Assembly: GCA_009668925.1 (NCBI GenBank) | Contig: SBEK01000031.1 | Location: forward strand, 1 to 26,573 | DNA length: 26,573 nt | Origin: Deltaproteobacteria bacterium | Lineage (GTDB): Bacteria; Desulfobacterota; Syntrophia; Syntrophales; Smithellaceae | Direction: 5' to 3' | Part shown: positions 1 through 7,919 of the stretch, piece by piece | Layout: each line of letters begins with the position of its first letter | How positions within the stretch are numbered: position 1 is the first letter of the stretch | Notes under the pieces: model-generated | Told to the model about the DNA's origin: nothing | The model's database searches: none | What the model saw: the letters and a program-made list of their open reading frames with translations, nothing else | Program-made: the position numbers and the translations under genes

Positions 1-243
1 ATGAAAAAACAAACCCTGCGTGAAGGCGCTGGAATCATGCGGGTAAATATGTTTGACTGTTGCAGACGTTATCGGAGCTCTGGTTTTCAGCAGATAGAAG
101 AGGCGAAACTGACTTTGCGGCGTGCCGCCCGAATGCGCTGCATAAGGCGAAAGCACGGATATCAGCAGAAAGACCATCACGATTATCGGCCAGGGCTCTC
201 TGATATCCATTCCTGTATTTCGATCAAAGTGTGCTTGCGGCAT
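1..243 (-). CDS. Glutaminyl-peptide cyclotransferase, N-terminal part (runs off the left edge)
   Basis: Reading the minus strand from an ATG at 243 gives 81 open codons that continue past base 1, so the gene is cut by the window. Residues about 18-37 form a hydrophobic signal peptide or anchor ending near YAAHS. Residues 65-80, HIYPHDSSAFTQGLFF, match the hallmark start of the plant-type glutaminyl cyclase family, a five-bladed beta-propeller that converts N-terminal glutamine to pyroglutamate. An exported, periplasmic enzyme is inferred. A CAGG lies 7 bases before the ATG; the in-frame ATG at codon 12 is an alternative start with poorer spacing. The gene is divergent from the Crp/Fnr gene. 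A plus-strand open frame over 1-291 is its shadow. The catalytic residues lie outside the window. Confidence 0.8.
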   Translation of the reverse strand, partial: MPQAHFDRNTGMDIREPWPIIVMVFLLISVLSPYAAHSGGTPQSQFRLFYLLKTRAPITSATVKHIYPHDSSAFTQGLFFH

Positions 244-286
244 GAAAATACCTGTTATTTCCCATATCAGTCGTTTCCCTTCTCTA

Positions 287-292
287 TATAAT
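287..292 (+). promoter_or_regulatory. Candidate -10 element for the Crp/Fnr gene in the divergent 100-base intergenic region
   Basis: A perfect TATAAT lies in an AT-rich stretch 52 bases before the regulator's ATG. The best -35 at 17 bases (264-269, ATATCA) matches only three of six positions, so the call is tentative. The reverse strand of the same stretch also contains TATTAT and could serve the divergent cyclotransferase gene. Confidence 0.35.
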
Positions 293-343
293 AATTTCGC
301 CAGGCAATAAAGCATTTGCTATCTGGAACCATTTCTTGTAAAA

Positions 344-1048
344 ATGAAAGCCATGAAATTCAATTCTGACGATTTTTTAAAAATCTGCGGCAATATTCCT
401 TTTCTGGCATGCCTTTCCCCCAGGGAGCTGTCCGAGATAGAAGCCGTTGTTATTGTCAAAAAATTCTTCAAGAATCAAATTATCCTGCTCGAAGAAGATG
501 AAGCCACATACTTCTACTTCATTATTTCCGGAAGGGTTAAGGTCATCCGATACAGTGAAGCCGGTAAGGAACTGATGCTGGCTATCCATAAGCGATATGA
601 TTATTTCGGTGAGATGGCCATATTGGACGGGAAGACGTCTCCGGCAACCATTGCCGCGATGGAGGATTGCACGATCGGTTTCATTACCAAGAGCAATTTT
701 GTCAAATTGATCATGAGTAATGAAAAAAGTCTTCAAAAACTAATTGATCTCTTGTGTTCCCGCCTCCGTGATGCCTGGGCCATGTTGAACATTTTTGGAT
801 TTGCTGAAGCATCCGATAAAGTTCGGGCGGCGCTGAAAATCTTCAGCCAAAAATTTGGAACGCCCGATAGAAACGGCATCATCATCAACATCAAACTGAC
901 CCATAAAGATCTCGCCAATTTTGCAGCCGTTTCCAGGGAAACGGCAAGCCGAATCATCAGCACCATGATGAAAGCCGGTGAAATTGAGATGATTGATCAT
1001 AAGTACTTTTTGTTAAAGCCTTCCTTTTTCGATAAACAAACACTTTAG
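344..1048 (+). CDS. Crp/Fnr-family transcription regulator
   Basis: This 234-residue protein has the two-domain Crp/Fnr layout. Residues about 20-130 form a cyclic-nucleotide-binding beta-barrel with FGEMAILDG at 88-96. After the dimer helix, residues 185-206 form a winged helix-turn-helix. The recognition helix SRETASR (197-203) keeps the residues equivalent to E. coli CRP R180, E181 and R185 (here R198, E199, R203), predicting TGTGA-type half-sites. The Arg-Ser pair that grips the cAMP phosphate is not kept (TSPAT at 98-102), and there is no FNR-like cysteine cluster, so the ligand is unknown. No Shine-Dalgarno is obvious before ATG 344; ATG 353 is the alternative start. A matching operator overlaps its stop codon. 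Regulatory targets are inferred only. Confidence 0.9.
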   Translation: MKAMKFNSDDFLKICGNIPFLACLSPRELSEIEAVVIVKKFFKNQIILLEEDEATYFYFIISGRVKVIRYSEAGKELMLAIHKRYDYFGEMAILDGKTSPATIAAMEDCTIGFITKSNFVKLIMSNEKSLQKLIDLLCSRLRDAWAMLNIFGFAEASDKVRAALKIFSQKFGTPDRNGIIINIKLTHKDLANFAAVSRETASRIISTMMKAGEIEMIDHKYFLLKPSFFDKQTL

Positions 1049-1062
1049 TGATACCAGTCACA
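1047..1062. promoter_or_regulatory. CRP-like operator, near-consensus
   Basis: AGTGATACCAGTCACA matches TGTGA-N6-TCACA at nine of ten half-site positions. It begins within the last two bases of the Crp/Fnr stop codon and lies about 150 bases before the small membrane protein gene. It is centred about 57 bases upstream of the start point predicted from the candidate promoter at 1077-1105, close to a class I activator position. Confidence 0.45.
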
Positions 1063-1076
1063 GATGCCCTCTTCAG

Positions 1077-1105
1077 TTTGCATGTAATACATTCGATAAT
1101 AATAT
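1077..1105 (+). promoter_or_regulatory. Candidate promoter for the membrane protein, ATPase and TPR unit
   Basis: TTTGCA (1077-1082) and TAATAT (1100-1105) are spaced by 17 bases; each matches four of six consensus positions. Such a weak promoter would fit activator dependence. The stretch 1049-1210 is otherwise without an open frame of note. Confidence 0.3.
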
Positions 1106-1210
1106 CAGGTATAAATGCGGAATGGTGGTCTCTTTAAGCGTCGTTCTTTGTCCATTCTTTATTTAATTTGATCACCTTGTTTTGCCGGTCGTAAAGAAAG
1201 GAGTCCCGAG

Positions 1211-1483
1211 ATGGAAACTGTATATGACGGAATGGTTTCTGTGCCCACGTATCAAATCATGTCCTTACTGGTCATTATGACCGTTGCGCTTCTTTTCGGT
1301 TATGTCAAAATGGGCCTGTTCTTGTGTTACGCTTTTGTTTTCTACTGGGGCAATATTTTTAATATCAGAGCCGTATTGGGAAGCGTCGATCCGGATACTT
1401 CAAGTGTATCCTTCCTGTTCATCGGTTTTGGATTGATCATTGTTTTTCTGGCGATGCTCGGATTTTTATTAAACAAAGATTAA
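1211..1483 (+). CDS. Small three-helix membrane protein, function unknown
   Basis: This 90-residue protein is not recognised by family. It has about three hydrophobic segments, at residues 14-34, 35-55 and 66-87, with a short polar loop (GSVDPDTSS) before the last, and ends in NKD. It is therefore an inner-membrane protein without a soluble domain. A strong AAAGGAG lies 7 bases before the ATG, which supports the start. The gene ends 11 bases before the ATPase gene on the same strand, so the two are probably cotranscribed, and it may anchor or partner the ATPase. That role is inference from position only. Confidence 0.7.
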   Translation: METVYDGMVSVPTYQIMSLLVIMTVALLFGYVKMGLFLCYAFVFYWGNIFNIRAVLGSVDPDTSSVSFLFIGFGLIIVFLAMLGFLLNKD

Positions 1484-1494
1484 AGTGAAACCCT

Positions 1495-3168
1495 ATGTAC
1501 TGTGAATACTGGAATTTACAGAAGGCGCCTTTTGACAATGTGCCGGATCCCTCCATGTATACGGATTGCCATTCGTCCATGGAAAAAGTAATTCCCGAGA
1601 CGATCTTCGCCATCAAAGAAGCGGACGAGTCGTTTGCCGTGATCATTGGGACGGCTGGTTCAGGCAAAACGCTTTCCCTGCGCATGATTATTGACTCGCT
1701 GGAACCGGATAAATACAAGGTGGTCATCATTACTAACCCCGGGATTTCTTTTACCCAGCTTCTCATGGATATCATGAGTCAGATAACGGGTCAGCCGTGC
1801 GAAGAAAGCAGGAAGAACGTTTTACTGGAGAAGTTCCGACGGGTCTTATTATCCACGATGGGTGAAGGAAGAAAAGTCGTTATTTTTATCGATGAAGCAA
1901 ACACGCTTTCCCCGGCAAATCTGGAAAATTTAAGACTTCTCACGAATATACAGGAGGATAACAGAAATCTTTTTACGCTGGTTCTGGCCGGGCAAATGGA
2001 GTTGGCCCAGCGATTGGAACATCCCAAGAGAGCCAATCTCTTCCAACGGATCGGCACTTACGGTCGGATCGACAAACTTCCATCAGAAGAGGCTCTGAGA
2101 GCATATGTTGAAGCCCGGCTGAGACTGGCCGGCACGAAAATAAAGATTTTCTCCGACGACTGCATTCCCATTCTCTGGGAATATTCGGAGCATGGCGTCC
2201 CGCGCCTGGTCAATAAGATATGCAAATTATGTTTAAAAGCGGGTGAAGTTAACCATTATGATTATATCTCCGCGGGTCTGGTTTTAGAAATTTCCGAAAG
2301 ATTCCAAAAACTGAGCGCAACCGCCGTCCAAAAGCGTAAATCACGAATCAGGCCGACGGATAATGAAGTTGCCCAAACCAAAGAGGCGGGTTCCCCGGCG
2401 AGAGAAGAAGAGCCGTTCTCTGGCAACATCGCTGAAGTGAATGATACTGAACAAGAACCCGCCGAAAGAGTTTTACACGGAATGCCTTGCTCCGAAACGC
2501 ACGATTCTTCGCTTTTGGCGCAGAATCCCGCAAGTGAAGCCATCATTGAAGAATCAGAGCCGGAACCGGTCAATCCGGAGCCCGTGCCGCAAGTAAATGC
2601 TGACGCCGGAACCATACCGGAATCAATTCCGGACAAAGCGATTGAGGCCACGGGAAGTGAGCCGCAGTTGCCGGAGAGATCGTCCCCCGATGAGGAAAAT
2701 CGTCTTCAGATTCCCGTGCCCGTTTCCGATAATGTTGGCGACCTCACTCCCTTGGACAATGCCCCGGACTTATCGTTGCCCGCAGCCGAAACAGAAACTC
2801 AAGATACCTTACTGTCCGAAGATCCAACTCCTGGAGAAACATTGAGCAAAGATTCCAAACCTTCCGTGGCAATTACATCCGTCGCCGAAATAAAACGGGA
2901 TCATCCGGAGGTTAAAGATCATCATGAGACCGAACACGAGAATAGTGATGAAGTCATTATTGGCGAACACAGAATTCATCTCGCCATTCCACAAGATATT
3001 CTGAAACAGGTGAGAACGTTCAACCGTGTAAGCGTCAATAAATCGGCCGGCTTTTGGGCCGCTCAAATCATCAAAAAGAACCCACAATTGACTAGCTCTC
3101 CGCTTGCCGATCCTGTATACATCTGGAATGAAATTAGAAATAGCATATTGAAGAGAATAGCCGTCTGA
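1495..3168 (+). CDS. ExeA/GspA-like AAA ATPase with long acidic linker
   Basis: The protein has 557 residues. The N-terminus (MYCEYWNLQKAPFDNVPDP) is the typical opening of ExeA/GspA-type secretion ATPases. Walker A is GTAGSGKT at 52-59 and Walker B is VVIFIDEA at 128-135, followed by sensor and lid regions to about residue 285. Residues about 290-480 are a Pro/Glu/Ser-rich, low-complexity linker. A compact helical module at about 485-557 ends the protein. There is no clear transmembrane helix or LysM/peptidoglycan-binding motif, unlike classical ExeA. Family members power assembly of envelope structures such as the type II secretin or exopolysaccharide machinery; no gsp gene is adjacent. It sits between the small membrane protein (11-base gap) and the TPR gene (25-base gap). 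Confidence 0.85.
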   Translation: MYCEYWNLQKAPFDNVPDPSMYTDCHSSMEKVIPETIFAIKEADESFAVIIGTAGSGKTLSLRMIIDSLEPDKYKVVIITNPGISFTQLLMDIMSQITGQPCEESRKNVLLEKFRRVLLSTMGEGRKVVIFIDEANTLSPANLENLRLLTNIQEDNRNLFTLVLAGQMELAQRLEHPKRANLFQRIGTYGRIDKLPSEEALRAYVEARLRLAGTKIKIFSDDCIPILWEYSEHGVPRLVNKICKLCLKAGEVNHYDYISAGLVLEISERFQKLSATAVQKRKSRIRPTDNEVAQTKEAGSPAREEEPFSGNIAEVNDTEQEPAERVLHGMPCSETHDSSLLAQNPASEAIIEESEPEPVNPEPVPQVNADAGTIPESIPDKAIEATGSEPQLPERSSPDEENRLQIPVPVSDNVGDLTPLDNAPDLSLPAAETETQDTLLSEDPTPGETLSKDSKPSVAITSVAEIKRDHPEVKDHHETEHENSDEVIIGEHRIHLAIPQDILKQVRTFNRVSVNKSAGFWAAQIIKKNPQLTSSPLADPVYIWNEIRNSILKRIAV

Positions 3169-3193
3169 ACCATCACTGAAATAATGGAATAGC

Positions 3194-4099
3194 ATGAATA
3201 AAAAAGACAAGGACTTCCTCGAGAAAAAAAGGCCCAAAAAGCAGCATGACGTTCATGTGAAGGATTATGAACTGGTCATATCACATTATCAAACCCTTAT
3301 AGCGAAAGGCAAAAATGTTCCGGATGCCTATATCAACATGGGGTTCATTCATCTGGATAAGGAAGACTATGACGCAGCGTTGAAATGTTTTCTGAAAGTT
3401 CTGGAACTTGAACCGCAGACCGCCGAAGCGCTGAATAATATCGGTTATGTTTATGAAAAGATGGAGAAGTTCGATTCTGCAAGAAGGTATTATGAAGAAG
3501 CTCTGGCAGCAAACGCTCAAAATGTAGAGGCCGTTATCAACATCGGTCATTTATTGGAACTTCAGGGGGATTACAACGGAGCGGTTGATCAGTATAAGAA
3601 GGCGATTGGAATGGATCGCCAAAATGACGCTTCGCGATTTTGTCTGGCTGTCTTGTATGACAATCATGATATGTACGAGGAGGCAATCGATCAGTATTCA
3701 GAGATCATCCGCTTTAATCCGAAACACATTAAATCTCTCTATAACATGGGAAGAATCAGCTTCCAACTGGGAAATTATGAGGCTTCTTTAAACCTGTTTA
3801 ATAAGGTCCTGGAACTGGACCCGAATAATGCGGACGCCTGGAATAATGTTGGTTTGGTTCATGAAGCGCGGAAAAATTATTTGGAAGCGATAACCTCCTT
3901 TCGCAAATCCCTCTCGCTCAATCCTTTTCATGAAGAAACAAATCTCAATTTGGCCAATCTCCAATACCTGCTCTACAAAAACTCCTCCGGGGACGTCAAA
4001 ATCAGCGATATTATGCGCCGGTTGAATTTTATACTTTCTTTGAACCCGCATAATCACAAAGTGAATAGACTGTTATCGAAAATTGAGAAGAATGTCTGA
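3194..4099 (+). CDS. Tetratricopeptide-repeat protein
   Basis: This 301-residue protein has at least six TPR units with a 34-residue period from about residue 43 to 246, each with the usual pattern (for example AYINMGFIHLDKEDYDAALK and AWNNVGLVHEARKNYLEAI). The first 30 residues are lysine-rich and lack a signal peptide or membrane helix, so a cytoplasmic protein-binding scaffold is expected. The C-terminal 55 residues hold a degenerate repeat (LNFILSLNPHNHKVN). GGA lies 7 bases before the ATG. It is the last gene of the plus-strand unit and converges on tsaB with a 26-base gap. Its partner may be the adjacent ATPase; this is inferred from position. Confidence 0.85.
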   Translation: MNKKDKDFLEKKRPKKQHDVHVKDYELVISHYQTLIAKGKNVPDAYINMGFIHLDKEDYDAALKCFLKVLELEPQTAEALNNIGYVYEKMEKFDSARRYYEEALAANAQNVEAVINIGHLLELQGDYNGAVDQYKKAIGMDRQNDASRFCLAVLYDNHDMYEEAIDQYSEIIRFNPKHIKSLYNMGRISFQLGNYEASLNLFNKVLELDPNNADAWNNVGLVHEARKNYLEAITSFRKSLSLNPFHEETNLNLANLQYLLYKNSSGDVKISDIMRRLNFILSLNPHNHKVNRLLSKIEKNV

Positions 4100-4119
4100 G
4101 AAGAAAGCCGTCCGACGGC
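4098..4119 (-). terminator. Weak candidate terminator at the end of the rpsB-to-tsaB block
   Basis: GCCGT (4107-4111) and ACGGC (4115-4119) form a 5-bp GC stem with a 3-base loop just past the tsaB stop. On the minus strand it is followed by TTTCTTCTC. The plus strand has no T-run after it, so it would act mainly on the minus strand. The stem is short. Confidence 0.4.
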
Positions 4120-4125
4120 ACCATC

Positions 4126-4818
4126 CTACAAAACCGTTTTCTTTTTGGCCAGGGCATCGGCGGATCTTAAATAGACGGGCGCACAGCTGACTGCGTCAAG
4201 TAGGTCGCCCGAGCGAAATTTCTCGATGGCCAGCCTTCCCACAGCAGAACCGCAAATATACTGTTTAGCCGGAGAAGCTATTTTAGATTTATGCTTTGTG
4301 CGGGAACGAATGATGTCTGCATATTTAATCGCGCCATCACCCACGTAGATTACTTCATCGCCAGGATGATCGACGATATCATGCGGGTCTATGGCCCTGG
4401 CACCTTCCAGTTGACCCAGGAATCCGTTTTCATCGTACCGATAATAAGCAAGATAGACCTGACCGCGTCCCGCGTCCATCATTGAACAAACAATACTTTC
4501 TGTGCGATCCGCATTGAGCGCCAGCGCCGAAAGAGAAGAGACGCCCGCCGCCGGCTTTCCCGTCGCCAACATTAACCCTTTCAGCGTGCTGACGCCGATG
4601 CGCAATCCGGTGAAAGATCCCGGACCCAGCGTACAGGCAAATAAATCGATTTCCGCCATCCTGATATTCAGGACGCGGAGCGCCTCATCGAGGCCTGGCA
4701 GCAATACTTCGGAATGGTTTAAACCCTTATTGATGATCGTATCGTATAAAACAGTCTGATCCCGCAGCACGGAAACCGCGGCAGTTTTGGAAGAGGTGTC
4801 AAAAGCCAGAATCAACAT
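4126..4818 (-). CDS. tsaB: tRNA threonylcarbamoyladenosine biosynthesis protein TsaB
   Basis: This 230-residue protein has the ASKHA fold of TsaB. It opens with LILAFDTSSKTAAVSVL, has LNHSEVLLPGLDEAL near residues 33-47, and carries the family signature LGPGSFTGLRIGVSTLKGL at about 64-82. TsaB forms the TsaB-TsaD-TsaE complex that moves threonylcarbamoyl onto A37 of ANN-reading tRNAs. It lacks the HxxxH metal site of TsaD, as expected. The ATG follows the rseP stop by one base and no Shine-Dalgarno is visible, so translation is probably coupled to rseP. It is the last gene of the minus-strand block. Confidence 0.93.
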   Translation of the reverse strand: MLILAFDTSSKTAAVSVLRDQTVLYDTIINKGLNHSEVLLPGLDEALRVLNIRMAEIDLFACTLGPGSFTGLRIGVSTLKGLMLATGKPAAGVSSLSALALNADRTESIVCSMMDAGRGQVYLAYYRYDENGFLGQLEGARAIDPHDIVDHPGDEVIYVGDGAIKYADIIRSRTKHKSKIASPAKQYICGSAVGRLAIEKFRSGDLLDAVSCAPVYLRSADALAKKKTVL

Positions 4819-4819
4819 A

Positions 4820-5911
4820 TTATTTAAAAAATTTCAAAACGTCATTGATGGGTTTGATATTGAGCCGCTCGATGTCGATCATGATCACAAAAAGCATCAG
4901 CATCAGTAAAACAACAAACCCGATCTGCTGAGATATTTCCTTAATCCTGAGAGGAATTTCCTTACGGGTTACCATTTCCACAAGGTAAAAGAATATGTGT
5001 CCGCCATCCAGTACAGGGATCGGAAACAAATTGATGACGCCCAAATTAATGGAGAGGATGGCCATGAAAAGGATAAACGGGATGATGCCCTCCTTGACCT
5101 GATCACCCGCCACCTGCGCGATAAAGATCGGCCCGCCGAGGGTTCGAGGGGAGATGACGCCCTCGATCATCTTCACAACCGAAATAAGCGTTAGTTTGCT
5201 TATTTCCCACGTCTTGTCGATGGAAGAAATCATGGCTGTCAGCGGATTTTTTCTTTCAATAACCACTTTGCCCGCCGGCGAAATGCCAATGAGGTAAGTC
5301 GATTCCTCTTCGCCGAAAATATTCTTTGTTTTAGAGAGTCTCGGTTTCACCGTAAAGACTTTTTCTTCCTCACCGCGCAAGACGTGCACTTTAACGTCAC
5401 TGCCCCCGGATTCCTTAATGATCGGCTTTATTTGATCCCAATAGGTTATGGCCTTGTCATTGAGAGCGGTGATTTTATCTCCCGCCACAATACCCGCCGC
5501 CCGGGCCGCCGAATCCGGGGGCATCTCCCCGATGACGGGAATGAGATTGGGCAGCCCGTACATATAAACAATAAAGAAGATAACGATGGCCAGAAGAAAG
5601 TTGAAGACCGGTCCGGCCAGCACGATAAGAAGGCGCTTCCAGGTCGGCTGCTTGAAAAAAGATCTTTTTTCGTCTTCCGGCGGCAATTCTTCCGTCCCGG
5701 ATTCACCCAGAAGTTTGACGAATCCCCCGAGGGGGATCCAGGAAAGGACGTACTCCGTTTCGCCTATCTTTTTTCCGATAATTTTGGGACCAAATCCCAG
5801 TGAAAATTTTAAGACTCCGACTCCGCCCAAACGTGCGGCAAGAAAATGACCGAGTTCATGAGCGAATATCAGAATACCCAGCAAAACAATAAAAGAAATT
5901 AAGGTAACCAA
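4820..5911 (-). CDS. rseP: Site-2 intramembrane zinc protease RseP
   Basis: The protein has 363 residues. The zinc motif HELGH (18-22) lies in the first membrane helix. A single PDZ domain spans about residues 112-190 (SAARAAGIVAGDKITALND), compared with two in E. coli RseP. The third motif is NLFPIPVLDGGH near residue 300, and hydrophobic helices end the protein. The enzyme cleaves membrane-bound anti-sigma factors and spent signal peptides within the inner membrane. The start is TTG at 5909-5911, supported by AAAGGA 7 bases upstream; no ATG gives a full first helix. It lies 4 bases after dxr and 1 base before tsaB. Confidence 0.95.
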   Translation of the reverse strand: MVTLISFIVLLGILIFAHELGHFLAARLGGVGVLKFSLGFGPKIIGKKIGETEYVLSWIPLGGFVKLLGESGTEELPPEDEKRSFFKQPTWKRLLIVLAGPVFNFLLAIVIFFIVYMYGLPNLIPVIGEMPPDSAARAAGIVAGDKITALNDKAITYWDQIKPIIKESGGSDVKVHVLRGEEEKVFTVKPRLSKTKNIFGEEESTYLIGISPAGKVVIERKNPLTAMISSIDKTWEISKLTLISVVKMIEGVISPRTLGGPIFIAQVAGDQVKEGIIPFILFMAILSINLGVINLFPIPVLDGGHIFFYLVEMVTRKEIPLRIKEISQQIGFVVLLMLMLFVIMIDIERLNIKPINDVLKFFK

Positions 5912-5915
5912 ACTA

Positions 5916-7085
5916 TCATCCTTTCTTCATCTTTTTAATAACGCTTTCCGTCTGTATTCTGACTTCACGGTCGGTGCTCAGAATGTCTTCCAAAGACGGA
6001 TCATTCACGACGTCATGCTGATCCAGTATCTTTTCTATTACTTTCGGAAGATCATTAAAGCAAATTTTATTTTCCATAAACGCAGCGACGGCAGCCTCAT
6101 TCGCCGCGTTTAACGCCACGGCAGCCGTACCCCCCAGACGCCCCGCTTCAAATGCCAGCCTCAGACAGGGAAACTTTTTCATGTCCGGCTGATGAAATTC
6201 CAGCGGGCCGCATTTAGCAAGATTTAATGCCGGCAGATCATTGGTCACCCGATCAGGGTAGGCAAAAGCGAAGGCAATCGGTATTCTCATATCGGCGATA
6301 CCCAGTTGAGCCAAAACGGAGCCGTCGATGAGTTCAATCAGCGAATGCACGACGCTCTGGGGATGGATGAGGACGCCGATCCGCTCGATGTCCAGATTAA
6401 ACAACCACTTCGCCTCGATAACTTCCAGCCCTTTATTCATGAGGGACGCCGAGTCAATCGTGATCTTGCGTCCCATTTTCCAGCGCGGATGCCGGAGGGC
6501 CTGCACGAGCGTCACCTTCTTCAGATCAGCACGGGATAAGTTATAAAAGGGACCGCCGGACGCCGTAAGAATGATCCGCTTTAAATTGGCCGGCCTCTGC
6601 CCCGTCAAACACTGAAATATCGCGCTATGCTCACTATCCACGGGAAGAATCTTAACTTCCTTGGCAATGGCTTTCTTCGTTACGACATGACCGGCAATAA
6701 CCATTGTCTCCTTATTTGCCAGAGCAATATCCTTGCGCGCCTCAATCGCGGCAAGCGTCGGTTTCAATCCTGCGGCACCGGAAATGGCTGAAAGAACGAT
6801 GTCGGATGCCGGATAAGACGCCACCTCCTCTGCACCCTGTTCATCGTAAACAATGTGAACGTCTTTTCCGATGTCCAGGATTTGGCGCAGCCGCTCCGCA
6901 TCAGGCCTGGATTGCACGGACACAAGCCTCGGCCGGTATTTTAAGATTTGCCGGGCGAGGAGCTTGACATTCCGGCCGGCCGCCAGAGCCGCAACTTGAA
7001 ATTTATCAGGATTCTTATCAATGACGCTAAGCGCATTCACACCGATAGAACCCGTTGATCCTAAAAGGGTTATTTTCTTCATCAT
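5916..7085 (-). CDS. dxr: 1-Deoxy-D-xylulose 5-phosphate reductoisomerase
   Basis: This 389-residue enzyme makes 2-C-methyl-D-erythritol 4-phosphate from DXP in the MEP isoprenoid pathway, using NADPH. The dinucleotide loop LLGSTGSIG is at residues 7-15 and ALANKETMVIAG at 121-132. The metal ligands D150 and E152 (PVDSEHSA) and E221 (NKGLEVIEA) are present, as is the flexible loop around RHPRWKMG. The length is normal for the family. It starts with tandem ATGs at 7085 and 7082 and overlaps the end of cdsA by 4 bases, so coupling is likely. Its product pathway feeds the neighbouring UppS. Confidence 0.97.
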   Translation of the reverse strand: MMKKITLLGSTGSIGVNALSVIDKNPDKFQVAALAAGRNVKLLARQILKYRPRLVSVQSRPDAERLRQILDIGKDVHIVYDEQGAEEVASYPASDIVLSAISGAAGLKPTLAAIEARKDIALANKETMVIAGHVVTKKAIAKEVKILPVDSEHSAIFQCLTGQRPANLKRIILTASGGPFYNLSRADLKKVTLVQALRHPRWKMGRKITIDSASLMNKGLEVIEAKWLFNLDIERIGVLIHPQSVVHSLIELIDGSVLAQLGIADMRIPIAFAFAYPDRVTNDLPALNLAKCGPLEFHQPDMKKFPCLRLAFEAGRLGGTAAVALNAANEAAVAAFMENKICFNDLPKVIEKILDQHDVVNDPSLEDILSTDREVRIQTESVIKKMKKG

Positions 7086-7894
7086 CCAATCACAAAGATC
7101 CGATAATAGAAGACGAAAGGAGCTAAAAATATCAGACTGTCCAAACGATCCATCAATCCTCCGTGCCCCGGTAAAAGAGCGCCGGCATCTTTCCTGCCGT
7201 AATTTCGCTTAATCGCGGATTCGCAAAGATCGCCCAACTGGCCGATGATACTGCCCACAAAACCAAGAACCACAAAGTGAACGAGAGATATCCCGGGCAT
7301 CAGGAAATATCCAAACAGACAGGCGGCCAGGGTGGCGCCCAAAATGAGACCGATGGTTCCCTCCACGGTTTTGCCCGGACTGACCAGTGCAATGAGCTTT
7401 CTCCTGCCCAACGATTTTCCAACATACATGGCTACGGTATCGCCGACAATCCCGATCACCAGCACGATCAGAATCCAGTAAACACCGTTGTCGAGTTTTC
7501 TCAAGAAAATGAAGTGGGAAGTCAGTAAGGGAATATAGACCAGACCGAAGATGACTTTGGCTACCCGGGATATGTCAAAGGTCGTTTCATTGACTCTCCA
7601 GAGAAAGATAATGAAAACGACGATGACCGCAGACGACAGAAGAGCTATTAACGCCTGCGCGTCGCCAAAAAGCGCGACGCACGGGATAAGGATGGCAAAA
7701 ACCAGGCTTTCAATTTTTTCCTTAAGAAACCCCGGGCCGAAAACAATATTCGTGTATTCCCACGTACCCATACCGGCCGCCAGTGCAATGATGAACGCCA
7801 CCAGTTCCAGCGGACCGAAGAGGATGATTAAAAGTAATGCGGCAGCCAAGACAATGCCGGTCAGCCATCTTTGCAGATTTGAGTTCTTTATCAC
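7082..7894 (-). CDS. cdsA: Phosphatidate cytidylyltransferase
   Basis: This 270-residue polytopic membrane protein makes CDP-diacylglycerol from phosphatidate and CTP, the entry to phospholipid synthesis. The family signature spans residues 226-252 and contains SAIKRNYGRKD and PGHGGLMDRLD with the catalytic aspartates. About seven or eight hydrophobic helices precede it. The start is GTG (7892-7894) with AAAGGTG 7 bases upstream. The gene lies 25 bases after uppS and overlaps dxr by 4 bases. Confidence 0.95.
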   Translation of the reverse strand: MIKNSNLQRWLTGIVLAAALLLIILFGPLELVAFIIALAAGMGTWEYTNIVFGPGFLKEKIESLVFAILIPCVALFGDAQALIALLSSAVIVVFIIFLWRVNETTFDISRVAKVIFGLVYIPLLTSHFIFLRKLDNGVYWILIVLVIGIVGDTVAMYVGKSLGRRKLIALVSPGKTVEGTIGLILGATLAACLFGYFLMPGISLVHFVVLGFVGSIIGQLGDLCESAIKRNYGRKDAGALLPGHGGLMDRLDSLIFLAPFVFYYRIFVIG

Positions 7895-7919
7895 GATGAT
7901 TCACCTTTTGTATAAAAAA

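Noticed and set aside
1..291. Plus-strand open frame of 96 codons at the left edge
   Set aside because: It is antisense to a minus-strand frame with a signal peptide and a clear glutaminyl cyclase motif; its own product is Cys/Arg-rich without any recognisable pattern.
1495..3168. ATPase as a transposition helper (TniB/IstB) or a mobile-element gene
   Set aside because: The MYxxYWxLxxxPF start and overall layout are those of ExeA/GspA proteins, and no transposase, terminal repeats or other mobile genes are nearby.
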